A stretch of 64,000 nt of DNA from Streptomyces graminofaciens (GCF_030294945.1 NZ_AP018448.1:7908501-7972500), one strand, 5' to 3'. Shown: positions 17,505-28,924, counted from the first letter of the stretch. Notes: generated by a model from the letters alone, not told the origin. Made by a program: numbers and translations.

Positions 17505-17710
17505 CGATCTTCACGGCGTGCGGACAGTACCGGTAGCGGGGCGGGAGTTCCTGGGACGAGTCTGTGACGCCACGGTGACGGGGGGAGTGGGGGTGAACGG
17601 CGAGACTCGTCCGCAGACATCGACTGGCAGGAGCATGACCGGAAGCCGAGTCCGGAAGCCGAAGTCCCGCTCCCGAACCAGTCGTCAACGGGGTGACGCT
17701 GAGGGAGCAG
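17505..17710. promoter_or_regulatory. Divergent promoter region of the secretion-like island
   Basis: This gap between the leftward operon and the rightward peptidase gene must hold both promoters. A perfect 9-bp inverted repeat (GACGAGTCT 17555-17563, AGACTCGTC 17603-17611) spans its centre and is a candidate regulator site. No certain -10/-35 pair can be named. Confidence 0.45.
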
Positions 17711-18745
17711 ATGTCCAACGGGGGCGGATCCGGCGCGAGTTGGGTGGTCGGGGGCAGTGTGGCCGCAGTGGTCCTGCCGATGGTCATGATCGTCGCGGTG
17801 AGCGGCGGCGCGGGCGGCGAGGGGCAGAACCAGAACGTCGGCGGCGGGCTCGCGACCGGCGAGGTACCGGCCCAGTACGTGCCGTGGGTGCTCAAGGCGG
17901 GCGCCATGTGCGAGGTCATCAAGCCGGCCGTCATCGCGGCGCAGATCGAGGCCGAGTCGGGCTGGAACCCGAACGCCAAGTCGCCCGTGGGCGCCGAGGG
18001 GCTGAGCCAGTTCATGCCCGGCACCTGGACGACCTGGGGCAAGGACGACGACGGCAACGGACGGATATCGCCGTACGACCCCGGTGACGCGATCATGGCG
18101 CAGGGCCGTTACGACTGCGCGCTCGCCGAGCAGGTCCAGGGCTACAAGGACCGCGGCCAGGCCTCGGGCGACACGCTCGACCTCGCGCTCGCCGCGTACA
18201 ACGCGGGCCCGGGCGCGGTGCAGAAGTACGGCGGCATCCCGCCCTACACCGAGACACAGAACTACGTCGTCCGCATCAAGTCCCTCATCGCCAAGTACGA
18301 GTCGGTGGACGACCCGCCGGGCGAACTGCCGACCGGCAAGAAGATGGCGATGCCGCTGGCCGGCAACCCACCCGTGACTTCTCCCTACGGGATGCGGTTG
18401 CACCCCACGCTCGGGGTCTACAAGCTGCACACCGGCACCGACTTCGGGGTGCCGTCGGGTACGCCGGTGCTGGCCGCGCGGGACGGGAAGGTCACCTTCG
18501 CGGGCTGGTCCAACGGTTACGGCAACCGTGTGGTCGTCTCCCACGGGACGATCGACGGCGCAGAGATCTCCACGACGTACAACCACATGTCGGCGATCAG
18601 CGTCAGTAACGGTCAGACGATCAAGGTCGGGCAGCGGGTCGGCGCGGTCGGCTCCACCGGTTACTCGACCGGCGCGCACCTCCACTTCGAGGTGATGCGG
18701 AACGGCAAGTACGTGGACCCGGCGCCCTGGCTGGGGCTGAGGTGA
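17711..18745 (+). CDS. Lytic transglycosylase / M23 endopeptidase fusion
   Basis: A 344-residue anchored cell-wall hydrolase. A membrane helix (about residues 12-34) precedes a soluble lytic transglycosylase domain with catalytic Glu82 (in IEAESGW) and the AYNAGPG motif. A C-terminal M23 domain follows with zinc ligands H240, D244 (HTGTD) and H325 plus H323 (HLHFE). Together they would cut glycan and peptide, opening the wall for a secretion channel as VirB1 does. ATG 17711 with AGGG 5 nt before it is preferred. A GTG at 17693 is possible. The next gene overlaps in some start choices. Confidence 0.88.
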   Translation: MSNGGGSGASWVVGGSVAAVVLPMVMIVAVSGGAGGEGQNQNVGGGLATGEVPAQYVPWVLKAGAMCEVIKPAVIAAQIEAESGWNPNAKSPVGAEGLSQFMPGTWTTWGKDDDGNGRISPYDPGDAIMAQGRYDCALAEQVQGYKDRGQASGDTLDLALAAYNAGPGAVQKYGGIPPYTETQNYVVRIKSLIAKYESVDDPPGELPTGKKMAMPLAGNPPVTSPYGMRLHPTLGVYKLHTGTDFGVPSGTPVLAARDGKVTFAGWSNGYGNRVVVSHGTIDGAEISTTYNHMSAISVSNGQTIKVGQRVGAVGSTGYSTGAHLHFEVMRNGKYVDPAPWLGLR

Positions 18746-18834
18746 GGGCGACGGCCGGGACGGCCCGGACGTCGGCCCGGGTGGCGACAACCCGGGCGGT
18801 GAGGAAGGACACTGGGGTGAGGAGGGGGACGAAG

Positions 18835-19578
18835 GTGGACACCAGGCTTCGCAGGGCCGTGGCGGTCGCGCTCGCGACCGTCACCGGCGTGGCAATGCTG
18901 TCGGCGTGCGGTCTGAAGGACTACCGCGACGCGGCCGACACCGGCGACGGCAAGGCCTCGTCCCTCCCGTCCGTGTCCCCCAAGGCCCCGCTGCCGTCCG
19001 GCAGACCGCTGGGCCCCGACGCCCACGTGCCGACGCCGAAGAAGGTCGACGACAAGGACGCGACGGCCGTAGCCGAGGCCTGGACCGAGGTGGCGTACGG
19101 CTACGACACCAAGTACGACTCCGGGCCGCACGACGCGGTGCTGCGCGCGGCGCGCTGGTTCACCGCCGACAAGGCGGAGGCCGAGCGCTCGTACCGGCCC
19201 GCGGCCGCGGCGGGCGAGATCTGGAACACCTGGGCGGGCCACAAGGCGTGGACGACGGTCGAGGTGGAGTCGGACGACGACGGCGACGCCCCGGCGGACA
19301 CCAGGACGGCGGCGTACCGAGCGCTGTTCGTCGACGGCGAGGCGCACGGCCGCGACGGCTGGACGGGAACGGGCCCTCAGGCCACCGTCTACGTGAAGCT
19401 GGTGCGCTCGGCAAAGGGCGGGCCCTGGCGGGTGGACGACGTGCGTACGGTGGAGGCGGCGGCACCACCGTCGGCAACACCTTCTGCTGCGGATACTTCC
19501 TCTGCTGCTTCTTCGTCCACTGCTTCTTCTACTGCTACATCCTCTGCTGCTACTTCTCCTTCTGAACGACCCGAGTGA
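18835..19578 (+). CDS. Lipoprotein of the secretion-like island
   Basis: A 247-residue lipoprotein. From GTG 18835 (AGGAGG about 10 nt upstream) a signal peptide with Arg residues and a hydrophobic core ends in the lipobox MLSAC, with Cys25 as the lipidated residue. The body has no recognised fold; it contains AEAWTEVAYGYDT and an extended Ser/Thr/Ala tail from about residue 215 that is probably disordered. The frame opens at GTG 18742 in a GTGA overlap with the peptidase gene, but that start would bury the signal sequence. It may be a cell-surface VirB7-like partner; that is inference. Confidence 0.75.
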   Translation: MDTRLRRAVAVALATVTGVAMLSACGLKDYRDAADTGDGKASSLPSVSPKAPLPSGRPLGPDAHVPTPKKVDDKDATAVAEAWTEVAYGYDTKYDSGPHDAVLRAARWFTADKAEAERSYRPAAAAGEIWNTWAGHKAWTTVEVESDDDGDAPADTRTAAYRALFVDGEAHGRDGWTGTGPQATVYVKLVRSAKGGPWRVDDVRTVEAAAPPSATPSAADTSSAASSSTASSTATSSAATSPSERPE

Positions 19579-19585
19579 GGGAACG

Positions 19586-21130
19586 ATGACTCGACTCAGC
19601 CGCGAACAGAAGCGGGAACTCAAGCGGGCGGGGCGCACGCCGGCCGGAGTGACCCCGATCGACGTACGCGTCTCCGCCGAGGGCGGCGCGACGGTCGGCG
19701 GCATGCCGGTACCCCCGACTGCCACCGAGCCACTCCAGTCCGCCGTCCTGGACTACCTCCACCGCCTCGCCCTCGCCACCGGCCACCCGGTCCTCGCGAC
19801 GGTCCACGACGAACGCATCGGCTACGCCGTACCGCTCCAGGTGTACGTGGACGGCTCCAGCCAATTCGCGGGGGAGCCGGTGCGGGTGGGGGAGCCGCGG
19901 GGCATGACGACGGCCCCGGCCGCGCCTGCCCAGGCACCGGCCCCGATGGCCGCACCCGTCGTCGAGCCTCCCGCGCCCGAGCCGCGCCGGGACAAGTCCA
20001 CGCATGTGCTGCGGGCGGTGCCGGAGTCGGCGGCGGTGACCGCACCGGAGCCGCAGCCGCAGCCACCCGCTCAGCCGCAGCTCCCCGCTCAGCCCCAGCC
20101 CCAGCATCAGCCCCGGTCGAAGCCGGAGCCCAGCACCCTGCGGCTGCAGGCGGCGCAGCCCGCCGCCCCCGAGCCGGTCGCGCCCCCGGAGCCCAAGAAG
20201 GAGCCCCGGACGATGCCGCTGAGGGCGGCGAAGGAACCGGGCCAGGCCGCCCCGAAGCCGTCGACGTTCGTCCTGCGCGCGATCCCGGAACCGAAGGAGG
20301 GTCCGCTGGCCCAGCCGCAGACAGGCACGGTCTCCCCTCCGACGGGTGAGTTCGGCGCCTGGCAGCCGGACAGCGCCCCCGAAGGGGCGCGGGCAACCGC
20401 GCGACCGGCCCCCACGGACCCGCAGCCGGAACACACCCCCGCACCCACCCCCGTATCCGCCCCTGACCCCCTCCCGCTGACCCCTCCGGAGGAGTCCGCG
20501 GCGGACCCCTACTCGGTCCCCGAGTGGAGGGTCGCCGACGAGGACACCGACCCCAAGCCCGCCCCCGTCCGGGAGTTCGACGCGGTCGCCGAGTCCGTGC
20601 TGGACCCGGGGGAGGCGGACGCCGACGGCGGCGCGCCGTCACCGTTCGCGGAGTCCGTGCTGCGGATCAACGAGGCCGTGAAGATGGGCCGGATCGAGAC
20701 GGCCGCCGAGATGGCCGAGCAGACCGTCTCCCAGGCGACGGTCACCCTCGGCCCGCACCACGCGGAGACGCTGAAGCTGCGCGAACTGACCGCCTACATC
20801 GCCTACCTGGCCGGTGACGCGCTCAGGTCCTTCCACCTCTCCCTGGACCTCGCCCGCATCCGCCACCAACAGCAGGACCCCCGGGCGGCGTACGGCAACG
20901 TGCAGAGCGCGGCGGCGGCCTGGCGCGCGGTCCGCGACCCGCTGCAGGGCCTGCACCTGGGCCGTGACCTGATCGGCGTGTGGTCGGAGCTGGCGGCCGA
21001 CGCGGGCCCCGCCGCCGAGGACGTGGAGCAGCTGGAGAAGGCCCGCACCCGTATGGGCCGCCTCACCGAACGCGCCCGCTCCCTCGACGCGGGCCCCTAC
21101 GCGCAGAGCCCGCACGCCCAGGGCCAGTGA
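19586..21130 (+). CDS. Pro-rich protein with C-terminal TPR-like domain
   Basis: A 514-residue cytoplasmic protein in three parts: a conserved N-terminal 95 residues starting MTRLSREQKRELKRAG; a long Pro/Ala/Glu/Gln-rich disordered linker (about 100-340) containing PQPQPPAQPQ-type runs; and a helical C-terminal domain (about 350-500) with TPR-like helices such as HHAETLKLRELTAYIAYLAGD. TPR domains commonly scaffold partners. The gene lies 7 nt after the lipoprotein gene with GAGGGA before its ATG, so it belongs to the same operon. No enzymatic motif is seen. Confidence 0.7.
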   Translation: MTRLSREQKRELKRAGRTPAGVTPIDVRVSAEGGATVGGMPVPPTATEPLQSAVLDYLHRLALATGHPVLATVHDERIGYAVPLQVYVDGSSQFAGEPVRVGEPRGMTTAPAAPAQAPAPMAAPVVEPPAPEPRRDKSTHVLRAVPESAAVTAPEPQPQPPAQPQLPAQPQPQHQPRSKPEPSTLRLQAAQPAAPEPVAPPEPKKEPRTMPLRAAKEPGQAAPKPSTFVLRAIPEPKEGPLAQPQTGTVSPPTGEFGAWQPDSAPEGARATARPAPTDPQPEHTPAPTPVSAPDPLPLTPPEESAADPYSVPEWRVADEDTDPKPAPVREFDAVAESVLDPGEADADGGAPSPFAESVLRINEAVKMGRIETAAEMAEQTVSQATVTLGPHHAETLKLRELTAYIAYLAGDALRSFHLSLDLARIRHQQQDPRAAYGNVQSAAAAWRAVRDPLQGLHLGRDLIGVWSELAADAGPAAEDVEQLEKARTRMGRLTERARSLDAGPYAQSPHAQGQ

Positions 21131-21450
21131 GCAGGAGCCCGAGGGGCGGCGGACAGGCCGGGCGGGACGGCGACGTTCCCTCCGGCCCCGCCCCCGCGTC
21201 GAGGTCCACGTCAACGAGCTGGCCTGCACGATGAGCTGACGTCCGACCGACCCGGCCCGACCCGGCCCGGCCCGCAGGCACGGCTCCGGCTCACCGCCGA
21301 GGTCACGCACCGAACACCGCCGCCCACGCCCACTCGGCTGAACGCCGGACGAAGCGCGGCGGCACGGCGACCGGGGCGGTCGGCACGCAGCCGGGGCCGG
21401 CCGCGGGACCACCCCGGCGACCGACCCCGTAGAGCTGTGAGATTCGGGAG
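21131..21450. other. Gene-free stretch between convergent genes
   Basis: No coding signal or RNA gene seen. It holds only short CGGCCCGACC-type direct repeats near 21250. The TPR and aminopeptidase genes converge on it. Confidence 0.5.
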
Positions 21451-22512
<1,062 letters not shown>

Positions 22513-22551
22513 TCAAGGGTGCTATTCGGTCGGCGGAATCCGGTCAGCGGT

Positions 22552-22633
22552 GTGGGGCCGGGCGTGGGACCGGGCGTGGGACCGGGCGTGGGACCGGGCG
22601 TGGGACCGGATGTGGGACCGGGTGTCGGACCGG
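22552..22633. repeat. 12-bp tandem repeat, about 6.8 copies
   Basis: Units of GTGGGACCGGGC in uninterrupted series, the outer units diverged. It lies between the aminopeptidase and RarD genes, 150 bp upstream of the aminopeptidase start. Confidence 0.93.
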
Positions 22634-22686
22634 CTTGTGGGATCCCGGGGGTGTGGGGCCGGGGTCGTCGGGCCCGAGGTGTCCGG

Positions 22687-23667
22687 TCAAGGGCGGTCGA
22701 GCACCGGCGGGTTGTCGACGTCGGCCGCCCGTACGGCCACCCGCAGCTGCGCCTCGGCGTCCCGCCCGGCGACCCTTACCGCCCGTGCCGTCCGCAACGC
22801 GTCCCACGTCAGCAGCGACAGCGCCAGCCACACCAGCGCGAACCCGGCCCACCGCTCGGGCGGCATCTCCTCACCGAAGTACAGAACGCCCAGCAGGAAC
22901 TGGAACACCGGCGCCAGATACTGCAGCAGCCCCAGCGTGGACAGCGGCACCCGGATCGCCGCCGCCCCGAAACAGACCAGCGGCAGCGCGGTCACGATGC
23001 CGGTCGAGGCGAGCAGGGCGGCGTGCCCCACGCCCTCCGTGCCGAAGGTGGAGTCGCCCCTGGCCCCCAGCCACAGCAGATAGCCCAGCGCGGGCAGGAA
23101 CTGGATCGCGGTCTCCGCGGCGAGCGACTCGATGCCGCCGAGGTTGACCTTCTTCTTCACCAGCCCGTACGTGGCGAAGGAGAAGGCGAGGGTGAGGGAG
23201 ATCCAGGGCGGTCGCCCGTATCCGATGGTCAGGACGAGGACGGCGGCGAAGCCGACACCGACCGCGGCCCACTGCACGGCCCGCAGTCGCTCCTTCAGCA
23301 GCAGTACGCCGATGGCGATGGTGACGAGCGGATTGATGAAGTACCCGAGGGAGGCCTCCACCACCTGCTCGTTGTTCACGGCCCAGATGTAGACGCCCCA
23401 GTTGACGGTGATGACCGCCGCCGCGACCGTGACCAGGCCGAGCCTGCGCGGCTGTCGCAGCAGCTCACCGGCCCAGGCCCAGCGGCGCAGCACGATGAGG
23501 GCGACACCCACGAACGCCAGCGACCACACCATCCGATGGGCGAGGATCTCCACCGACCCGGCGGGCTTGAGCAGCGGCCAGAACAACGGGACGAGCCCCC
23601 ACATCCCGTACGCGGCGAAGCCGTTCAGCAGCCCTGTCCGGTGTTCGCCCCTCGACTGGCCGGCCAC
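22687..23667 (-). CDS. rarD: RarD-type EamA-family transporter
   Basis: A 326-residue inner-membrane protein with about ten hydrophobic helices in two EamA halves. The opening GFAAYGMWGLVPLFW and VNWGVYIWAVN are characteristic of RarD, a drug/metabolite-superfamily member of uncertain substrate (a chloramphenicol-resistance permease by name only). GTG at 23667 has GGAGGGG just upstream. The C-terminal 30 residues are hydrophilic. It stands alone in its orientation. Confidence 0.88.
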   Translation of the reverse strand: MAGQSRGEHRTGLLNGFAAYGMWGLVPLFWPLLKPAGSVEILAHRMVWSLAFVGVALIVLRRWAWAGELLRQPRRLGLVTVAAAVITVNWGVYIWAVNNEQVVEASLGYFINPLVTIAIGVLLLKERLRAVQWAAVGVGFAAVLVLTIGYGRPPWISLTLAFSFATYGLVKKKVNLGGIESLAAETAIQFLPALGYLLWLGARGDSTFGTEGVGHAALLASTGIVTALPLVCFGAAAIRVPLSTLGLLQYLAPVFQFLLGVLYFGEEMPPERWAGFALVWLALSLLTWDALRTARAVRVAGRDAEAQLRVAVRAADVDNPPVLDRP

Positions 23668-23904
23668 TGACCCCTCCTTCGCACCCGGCCGCCACCGCGC
23701 GACCCCCAGGCATCACGAAGGTAACGCCGAACACCCCGCCTGTCATGCCCGTATCGGAATACGGTCATGACAGACGGGGATCCCCCGGGGGGAGTGGGGG
23801 TTTCGGGGTGCCGTGACCTCGCAGGTCGGGCCCTCGCGGGGGCGTCCGGCGGTCGGGCCCTCGCAGGGGGCCGGCGGTCAGACCCTCGCAGGGGGGTCCG
23901 GAGG
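23668..23904. other. Intergenic spacer with imperfect 28-30 bp repeats
   Basis: Three imperfect direct copies of a GGTCxGxCCCTCGCxGGGGG unit occupy about 23820-23905, just past the stop of the reductase gene. No gene seen. Confidence 0.6.
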
Positions 23905-24759
23905 TCAGGCCTTCAGCGCGGCGGCGATCGAGTCCGCGATCGGCGTGGTCGGGCGGCCGATCAGCCGGGAGAGGTCACCGGAGTCGACGACCAGCTCGCC
24001 CTTCTCGACGGACGCGTCGACGCCCGCGAGGATCGTGGCGAGCAGCTCGGGGAGCCCGGCGCCGGCCAGGATCCCGGTGTAGGCCTCGACGGAGACGGAG
24101 TTGTAGGCGATCTCCTTGCCGGTCTGCCGGCTCAGCTCGGCCGCGTACTCGGCGAAGCCCCAGGCGACGTCGCCGCCGAGCTCGTACGTCTTGTTCTCGT
24201 GACCCTCACCGGTCAGCACGGCGACCGCGGCGGCGGCGTAGTCGGCACGGGTCGCGGAGGAGACCCGGCCCTCACCCGCGGCCTGGGTGACGGCGTTGTA
24301 CTGGAGCACCGGGGCCAGCTGCTCGGTGAAGTTCTCGTTGTACCAGCCGTTGCGCAGCAGTACGTACGGCAGGCCGGACGCGAGCAGCGCCTTCTCGGTG
24401 CCGCGGTGGTCGTCGGCCAGCGCGGCCGTCAGGGAGCCCGGCGCGCTGGTGTACGCGACGAGGGCGGCGCCGGCGGCCTTGGCGGCGTCGATGACGACCT
24501 GGTGCTGGGCCACCCGGTCGGAGCCGACCTCGCTGCCGGAGATGAGCAGCACCTTGTCACCGGCGGCTATGACACCGTCGAAGGTCTCGGGGGCGTTGTA
24601 GTCGGCGACCGCGATCTTCACCCCGCGCGCCGCGAACCCGGCGGCCTTCTCCGCGCTGCGGACGACGGCCGTGATCTGCTCGGCGGGGACCTTCTCCAGC
24701 AGTCCCTCGATGACGAACTTGCCGAGGTTTCCGGTGGCTCCGGTGACGATGATGCTCAT
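23905..24759 (-). CDS. NmrA/QorB-like NAD(P)H-binding reductase
   Basis: A 284-residue atypical short-chain dehydrogenase of the NmrA/QorB kind (quinone oxidoreductase 2-like). The Rossmann motif GATGNLG is at residues 7-13, with VVRSAEKA after the second strand suggesting NADPH preference. GGAGGAG lies 8 nt before the ATG at 24759. It is divergent from an HxlR regulator 91 bp away, the usual arrangement in which an HxlR protein controls a redox or quinone-stress gene. The substrate is unproven. Confidence 0.88.
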   Translation of the reverse strand: MSIIVTGATGNLGKFVIEGLLEKVPAEQITAVVRSAEKAAGFAARGVKIAVADYNAPETFDGVIAAGDKVLLISGSEVGSDRVAQHQVVIDAAKAAGAALVAYTSAPGSLTAALADDHRGTEKALLASGLPYVLLRNGWYNENFTEQLAPVLQYNAVTQAAGEGRVSSATRADYAAAAVAVLTGEGHENKTYELGGDVAWGFAEYAAELSRQTGKEIAYNSVSVEAYTGILAGAGLPELLATILAGVDASVEKGELVVDSGDLSRLIGRPTTPIADSIAAALKA

Positions 24760-24822
24760 GATGAGGACTCCTCCAGGGGGCGGGTGCGTCGCTAACCCTA
24801 GGAGGTGCGCTAACTCTGCGAA

Positions 24823-24847
24823 AGTACCCACTTTGAAGTAAGGTACT
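24823..24847. promoter_or_regulatory. Probable HxlR operator
   Basis: AGTACC (24823-24828) and GGTACT (24842-24847) form an inverted repeat enclosing an inner ACTT-TG-AAGT repeat. The spacing and AGTAC half-sites resemble known HxlR/YodB-type operators. It lies 3 nt before the regulator's start codon, so binding would block its own expression and could cover the divergent reductase promoter. Confidence 0.65.
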
Positions 24848-24850
24848 GGC

Positions 24851-25303
24851 ATGGGAGTAAGTGCTCAGACGAATGGGACGAGCGGCTCGGCAGGGGCGCG
24901 GACGAGCGGACCGGCGACCAGGTACGACATGGACGGCGACGGGATGTGCCCGTACCGCCTCGTCCTGGAGCATGTCACCAGCCGCTGGGGCGTGCTGGTC
25001 CTGATCGAGCTGATGGAGCGGCCGTACCGCTTCAGCGAGCTGCGCCGGGCCATCGGCCGCGTCAGCGAGAAGATGCTCACCCAGACCTTGCAGACCCTGG
25101 AGCGCGACGGGCTCGTCCACCGCGACGCCAAGCCCGTGATCCCGCCCCGCGTCGACTACTCCCTCACCGACCTCGGCCGTGAGGCCGCCGAGCAGGTGCG
25201 CGTACTGGCGACCTGGACCAAGGAGCGCATGGACGACGTGGAGAAGGCGCGGCGGACGTACGACGAGGCCCGCCAGGAACGCGACGAGGCCCGGGTCTCG
25301 TAG
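24851..25303 (+). CDS. HxlR-family winged-helix regulator
   Basis: A 150-residue MarR-like dimeric regulator. The HxlR core runs from CPYRLVLEHVTSRWGVLVLIEL (about residues 33-54) through FSELRRAIGRVSEKMLTQTLQTLERDGLV to the wing. Cys33 at the start is the residue that senses electrophiles or oxidants in several family members. The C-terminus is a charged helix. No good ribosome site precedes ATG 24851; translation may begin near the transcript's 5' end. Confidence 0.9.
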   Translation: MGVSAQTNGTSGSAGARTSGPATRYDMDGDGMCPYRLVLEHVTSRWGVLVLIELMERPYRFSELRRAIGRVSEKMLTQTLQTLERDGLVHRDAKPVIPPRVDYSLTDLGREAAEQVRVLATWTKERMDDVEKARRTYDEARQERDEARVS

Positions 25304-25331
25304 AACAGAGGCCCGGTTCTCGTGGAACAGA

Positions 25332-25367
25332 GGCCCGGGTCTCGTAGAACAGGTGAGGACCCGGGCC
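25332..25367. terminator. Bidirectional hairpin between hxlR and korB
   Basis: A perfect 10-bp stem, GGCCCGGGTC (25332-25341) with GACCCGGGCC (25358-25367), lies between convergent genes. Upstream, TCTCGT-(A/G)-GAACAG occurs three times at about 25296-25352 as direct repeats. Confidence 0.75.
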
Positions 25368-25387
25368 CCGGGGAGCGGCGGCGGTGC

Positions 25388-26459
<1,072 letters not shown>

Positions 26460-26467
<8 letters not shown>

Positions 26468-28388
26468 CGATGGCCTCCTTGAGAGCCGTGGCGAGCTGCT
26501 CCGCCTTGAACGGCATGCCGTTCACCTGGTTGTAGGAGTGGGCGTCGACCAGGTACTTCGCCCGGATGAGCATGGCGAGCTGGCCGAGGTTCATCTCGGG
26601 GATCACCACCTTGTCGTAACGCCCGAGCACCGCGCCCAGATTCCGCGGGAAGGGGTTGAGATGCCGCAGATGGGCCTGCGCGATGGACTCCCCGGCGGTC
26701 CGCAGCCGTCGTACGGCGGCGGTGATCGGCCCGTAGGTGGACCCCCAGCCCAGGACCAGGGTTCTGGCCTCGTGCGGATCGTCGACCTCGACATCGGGTA
26801 CGTCGATGCCGTCGATCTTCGCCTGTCGTGTCCGCACCATGAAGTCGTGGTTGGCGGGGTCGTAGGAGATGTTGCCCGTGCCGTCCTGCTTCTCGATACC
26901 GCCGATGCGGTGTTCGAGCCCCGGGGTGCCGGGGATCGCCCAGGGGCGGGCGAGGGTCTCCGGGTCGCGCTTGTACGGCCAGAAGACCTCGGTGCCGTCG
27001 TCCAGCGTGTGGTTCGGACCCTGGGCGAACTGCACGGTCAGGTCCGGGAGTTCCCCGGTCTCGGGGATGCGCCAGGGCTCCGAGCCGTTGGCCAGGTAGC
27101 CGTCGGAGAGGAGGAGGACGGGCGTGCGGTAGGTGAGGGCGATCCGCGCCGCCTCCAGGGCCGCGTCGAAGCAGTCGGCGGGTGTGCGCGGCGCGACGAT
27201 CGGAACCGGTGCCTCGCCGTTGCGCCCGAACATGGCCTGGAGCAGATCCGCCTGCTCGGTCTTGGTCGGCAGCCCGGTCGACGGCCCGCCGCGCTGGATG
27301 TCGATGACGAGGAGCGGCAGCTCCAGCGAGACCGCGAGCCCGATGGTCTCGGACTTGAGCGCGACACCCGGCCCGGAGGTCGTCGTGACGGCCAGAGACC
27401 CCCCGAAGGCGGCCCCCAGCGCGGCCCCGATCCCCGCGATCTCGTCCTCGGCCTGGAACGTCCGTACGCCGAAGTTCTTGTGCCTGCTCAGCTCGTGCAG
27501 GATGTCGGAGGCGGGCGTGATCGGGTACGAGCCGAGGTAGAGCGGCAGATCCGCCTGACGTGAGGCCGCGATCAGCCCGTACGACAGCGCCAGGTTCCCG
27601 GAGATGTTCCGGTAGGTACCGACCGGGAAAGCGGTGGTGGCCGGAGCGACTTCGTAGGAGACGGCGAAGTCCTCGGTCGTCTCCCCGAAGTTCCACCCGG
27701 CACGGAACGCCGCGATGTTGGCGGCCGCGATGTCGGGCTTCTTGGCGAACTTCGACTTCAGGAACGTCTCCGTGCCCTCGGTGGGCCGGTGGTACATCCA
27801 CGACAAGAGGCCGAGCGCGAACATGTTCTTGCTGCGCTCGGCCTCCTTGCGGGTGAGGGAGAATTCCTTCAGGGCTTCCACCGTCAGGGTGGTCAGCGGC
27901 ACCGGATGGACGCTGTATCCGTCCAGCGATCCGTCCTCCAGCGGACTGACCGCGTACCCGACCTTCTGCATCGCCCGTTTGGTGAACTCGTCCGTGTTGA
28001 CGATGATCTCCGCGCCGCGCGGCACGTCCCCGATGTTCGCCTTCAGAGCGGCGGGGTTCATCGCGACCAGCACATTGGGCGCGTCACCGGGGGTGAGGAT
28101 GTCGTGGTCGGCGAAGTGCAGCTGGAAGGACGAGACACCCGGCAGGGTTCCTGCGGGCGCCCTGATCTCGGCCGGGAAGTTCGGCAGGGTCGACAGATCG
28201 TTTCCGAAGGAGGCGGTCTCGGAGGTGAAGCGGTCCCCGGTGAGTTGCATCCCGTCACCGGAATCCCCCGCGAAACGAATGATCACCCGATCGACCCGGC
28301 GGACATCCTTCACTCCGGCCGGCTTGCGCTGCTCTCCCACAACGGCCTCATCGGCCTGTTCCGCTGGGCTGCTGACCTGGCTGGTCAC
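26460..28388 (-). CDS. korA: 2-oxoacid:ferredoxin oxidoreductase, fused gamma-alpha subunit
   Basis: A 642-residue subunit in which the gamma domain (about residues 35-200, beginning VIIRFAGDSGDGMQ) is fused to the alpha domain with the pyrimidine-binding part (about 240-450, GSYPITPASDILHEL) and a C-terminal domain (VLGWGSTYGP). There is no separate ferredoxin-like delta subunit. GTG at 28388 follows GGGAGG 9 nt upstream. The longer open frame to 28928 crosses tandem repeats and is not real. Proximity to a complex I cluster lacking the NADH-oxidising module suggests reduced ferredoxin could feed respiration. Confidence 0.93.
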
Positions 28389-28643
28389 TGATCTGGACCT
28401 CCCTTGATGCGGCTGTCCGGGAGGGGCCGTCCCGCGGACCTCCCCAAGGCCAACCCTACGTCGGTAAGGGGGCCCTTCCCTTGGCCATTCACATGGTGGA
28501 CGCTGTTTTGAGACGGTCGGACGCCCTGGCTTGTCATGATTTGCACCCCACCGCACTGCTCTGGAAGACGCTCCCCGCTGATTGTCGGTTCTGGGGCGCG
28601 AGGGTTGGTGGATCACGACGCGGGTTGGCGGGAATTCGCCGGA

Positions 28644-28733
28644 GCGCGACAGGCACGGCAGGCGCGACAGGCAGGGCAGGGGCGACAGGCACGGCGGGCG
28701 CGGCAGGCACGGCGGGCGCGGCGGGCGCGGCAG
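28644..28733. repeat. 9-bp tandem repeat, ten units
   Basis: Ten 9-bp units of GCGCGGCAG/GCACGGCGG type. The unit length is a multiple of three, which creates false Arg/Ala/Gln-rich frames. Confidence 0.92.
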
Positions 28734-28807
28734 GCGAGTGGCGGTCGCCTGGTGCGGCGTCTGGTGCTGTGGCTGGAGTGGTGTCTGGAGTGGCCGTCTG
28801 GTGCGGT

Positions 28808-28924
28808 GTCCGGCGCGGCCGTCCGGCGTGGCTGTCTGGCGTGGCTGTCTGGCGTGGCTGTCTGGCGTGGCTGTCCGGCGTGGCTGTCCGGCGCGGCCGT
28901 CCGGCGCGGCCGTCTGGCGCGGCG
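28808..28924. repeat. 13-bp tandem repeat, nine units
   Basis: Nine units of GTCTGGCGTGGCT with C/T variants (GTCCGGCGCGGCC). The array ends 19 bp past the stop of the response regulator gene. A 13-bp period cannot preserve a reading frame. Confidence 0.93.
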
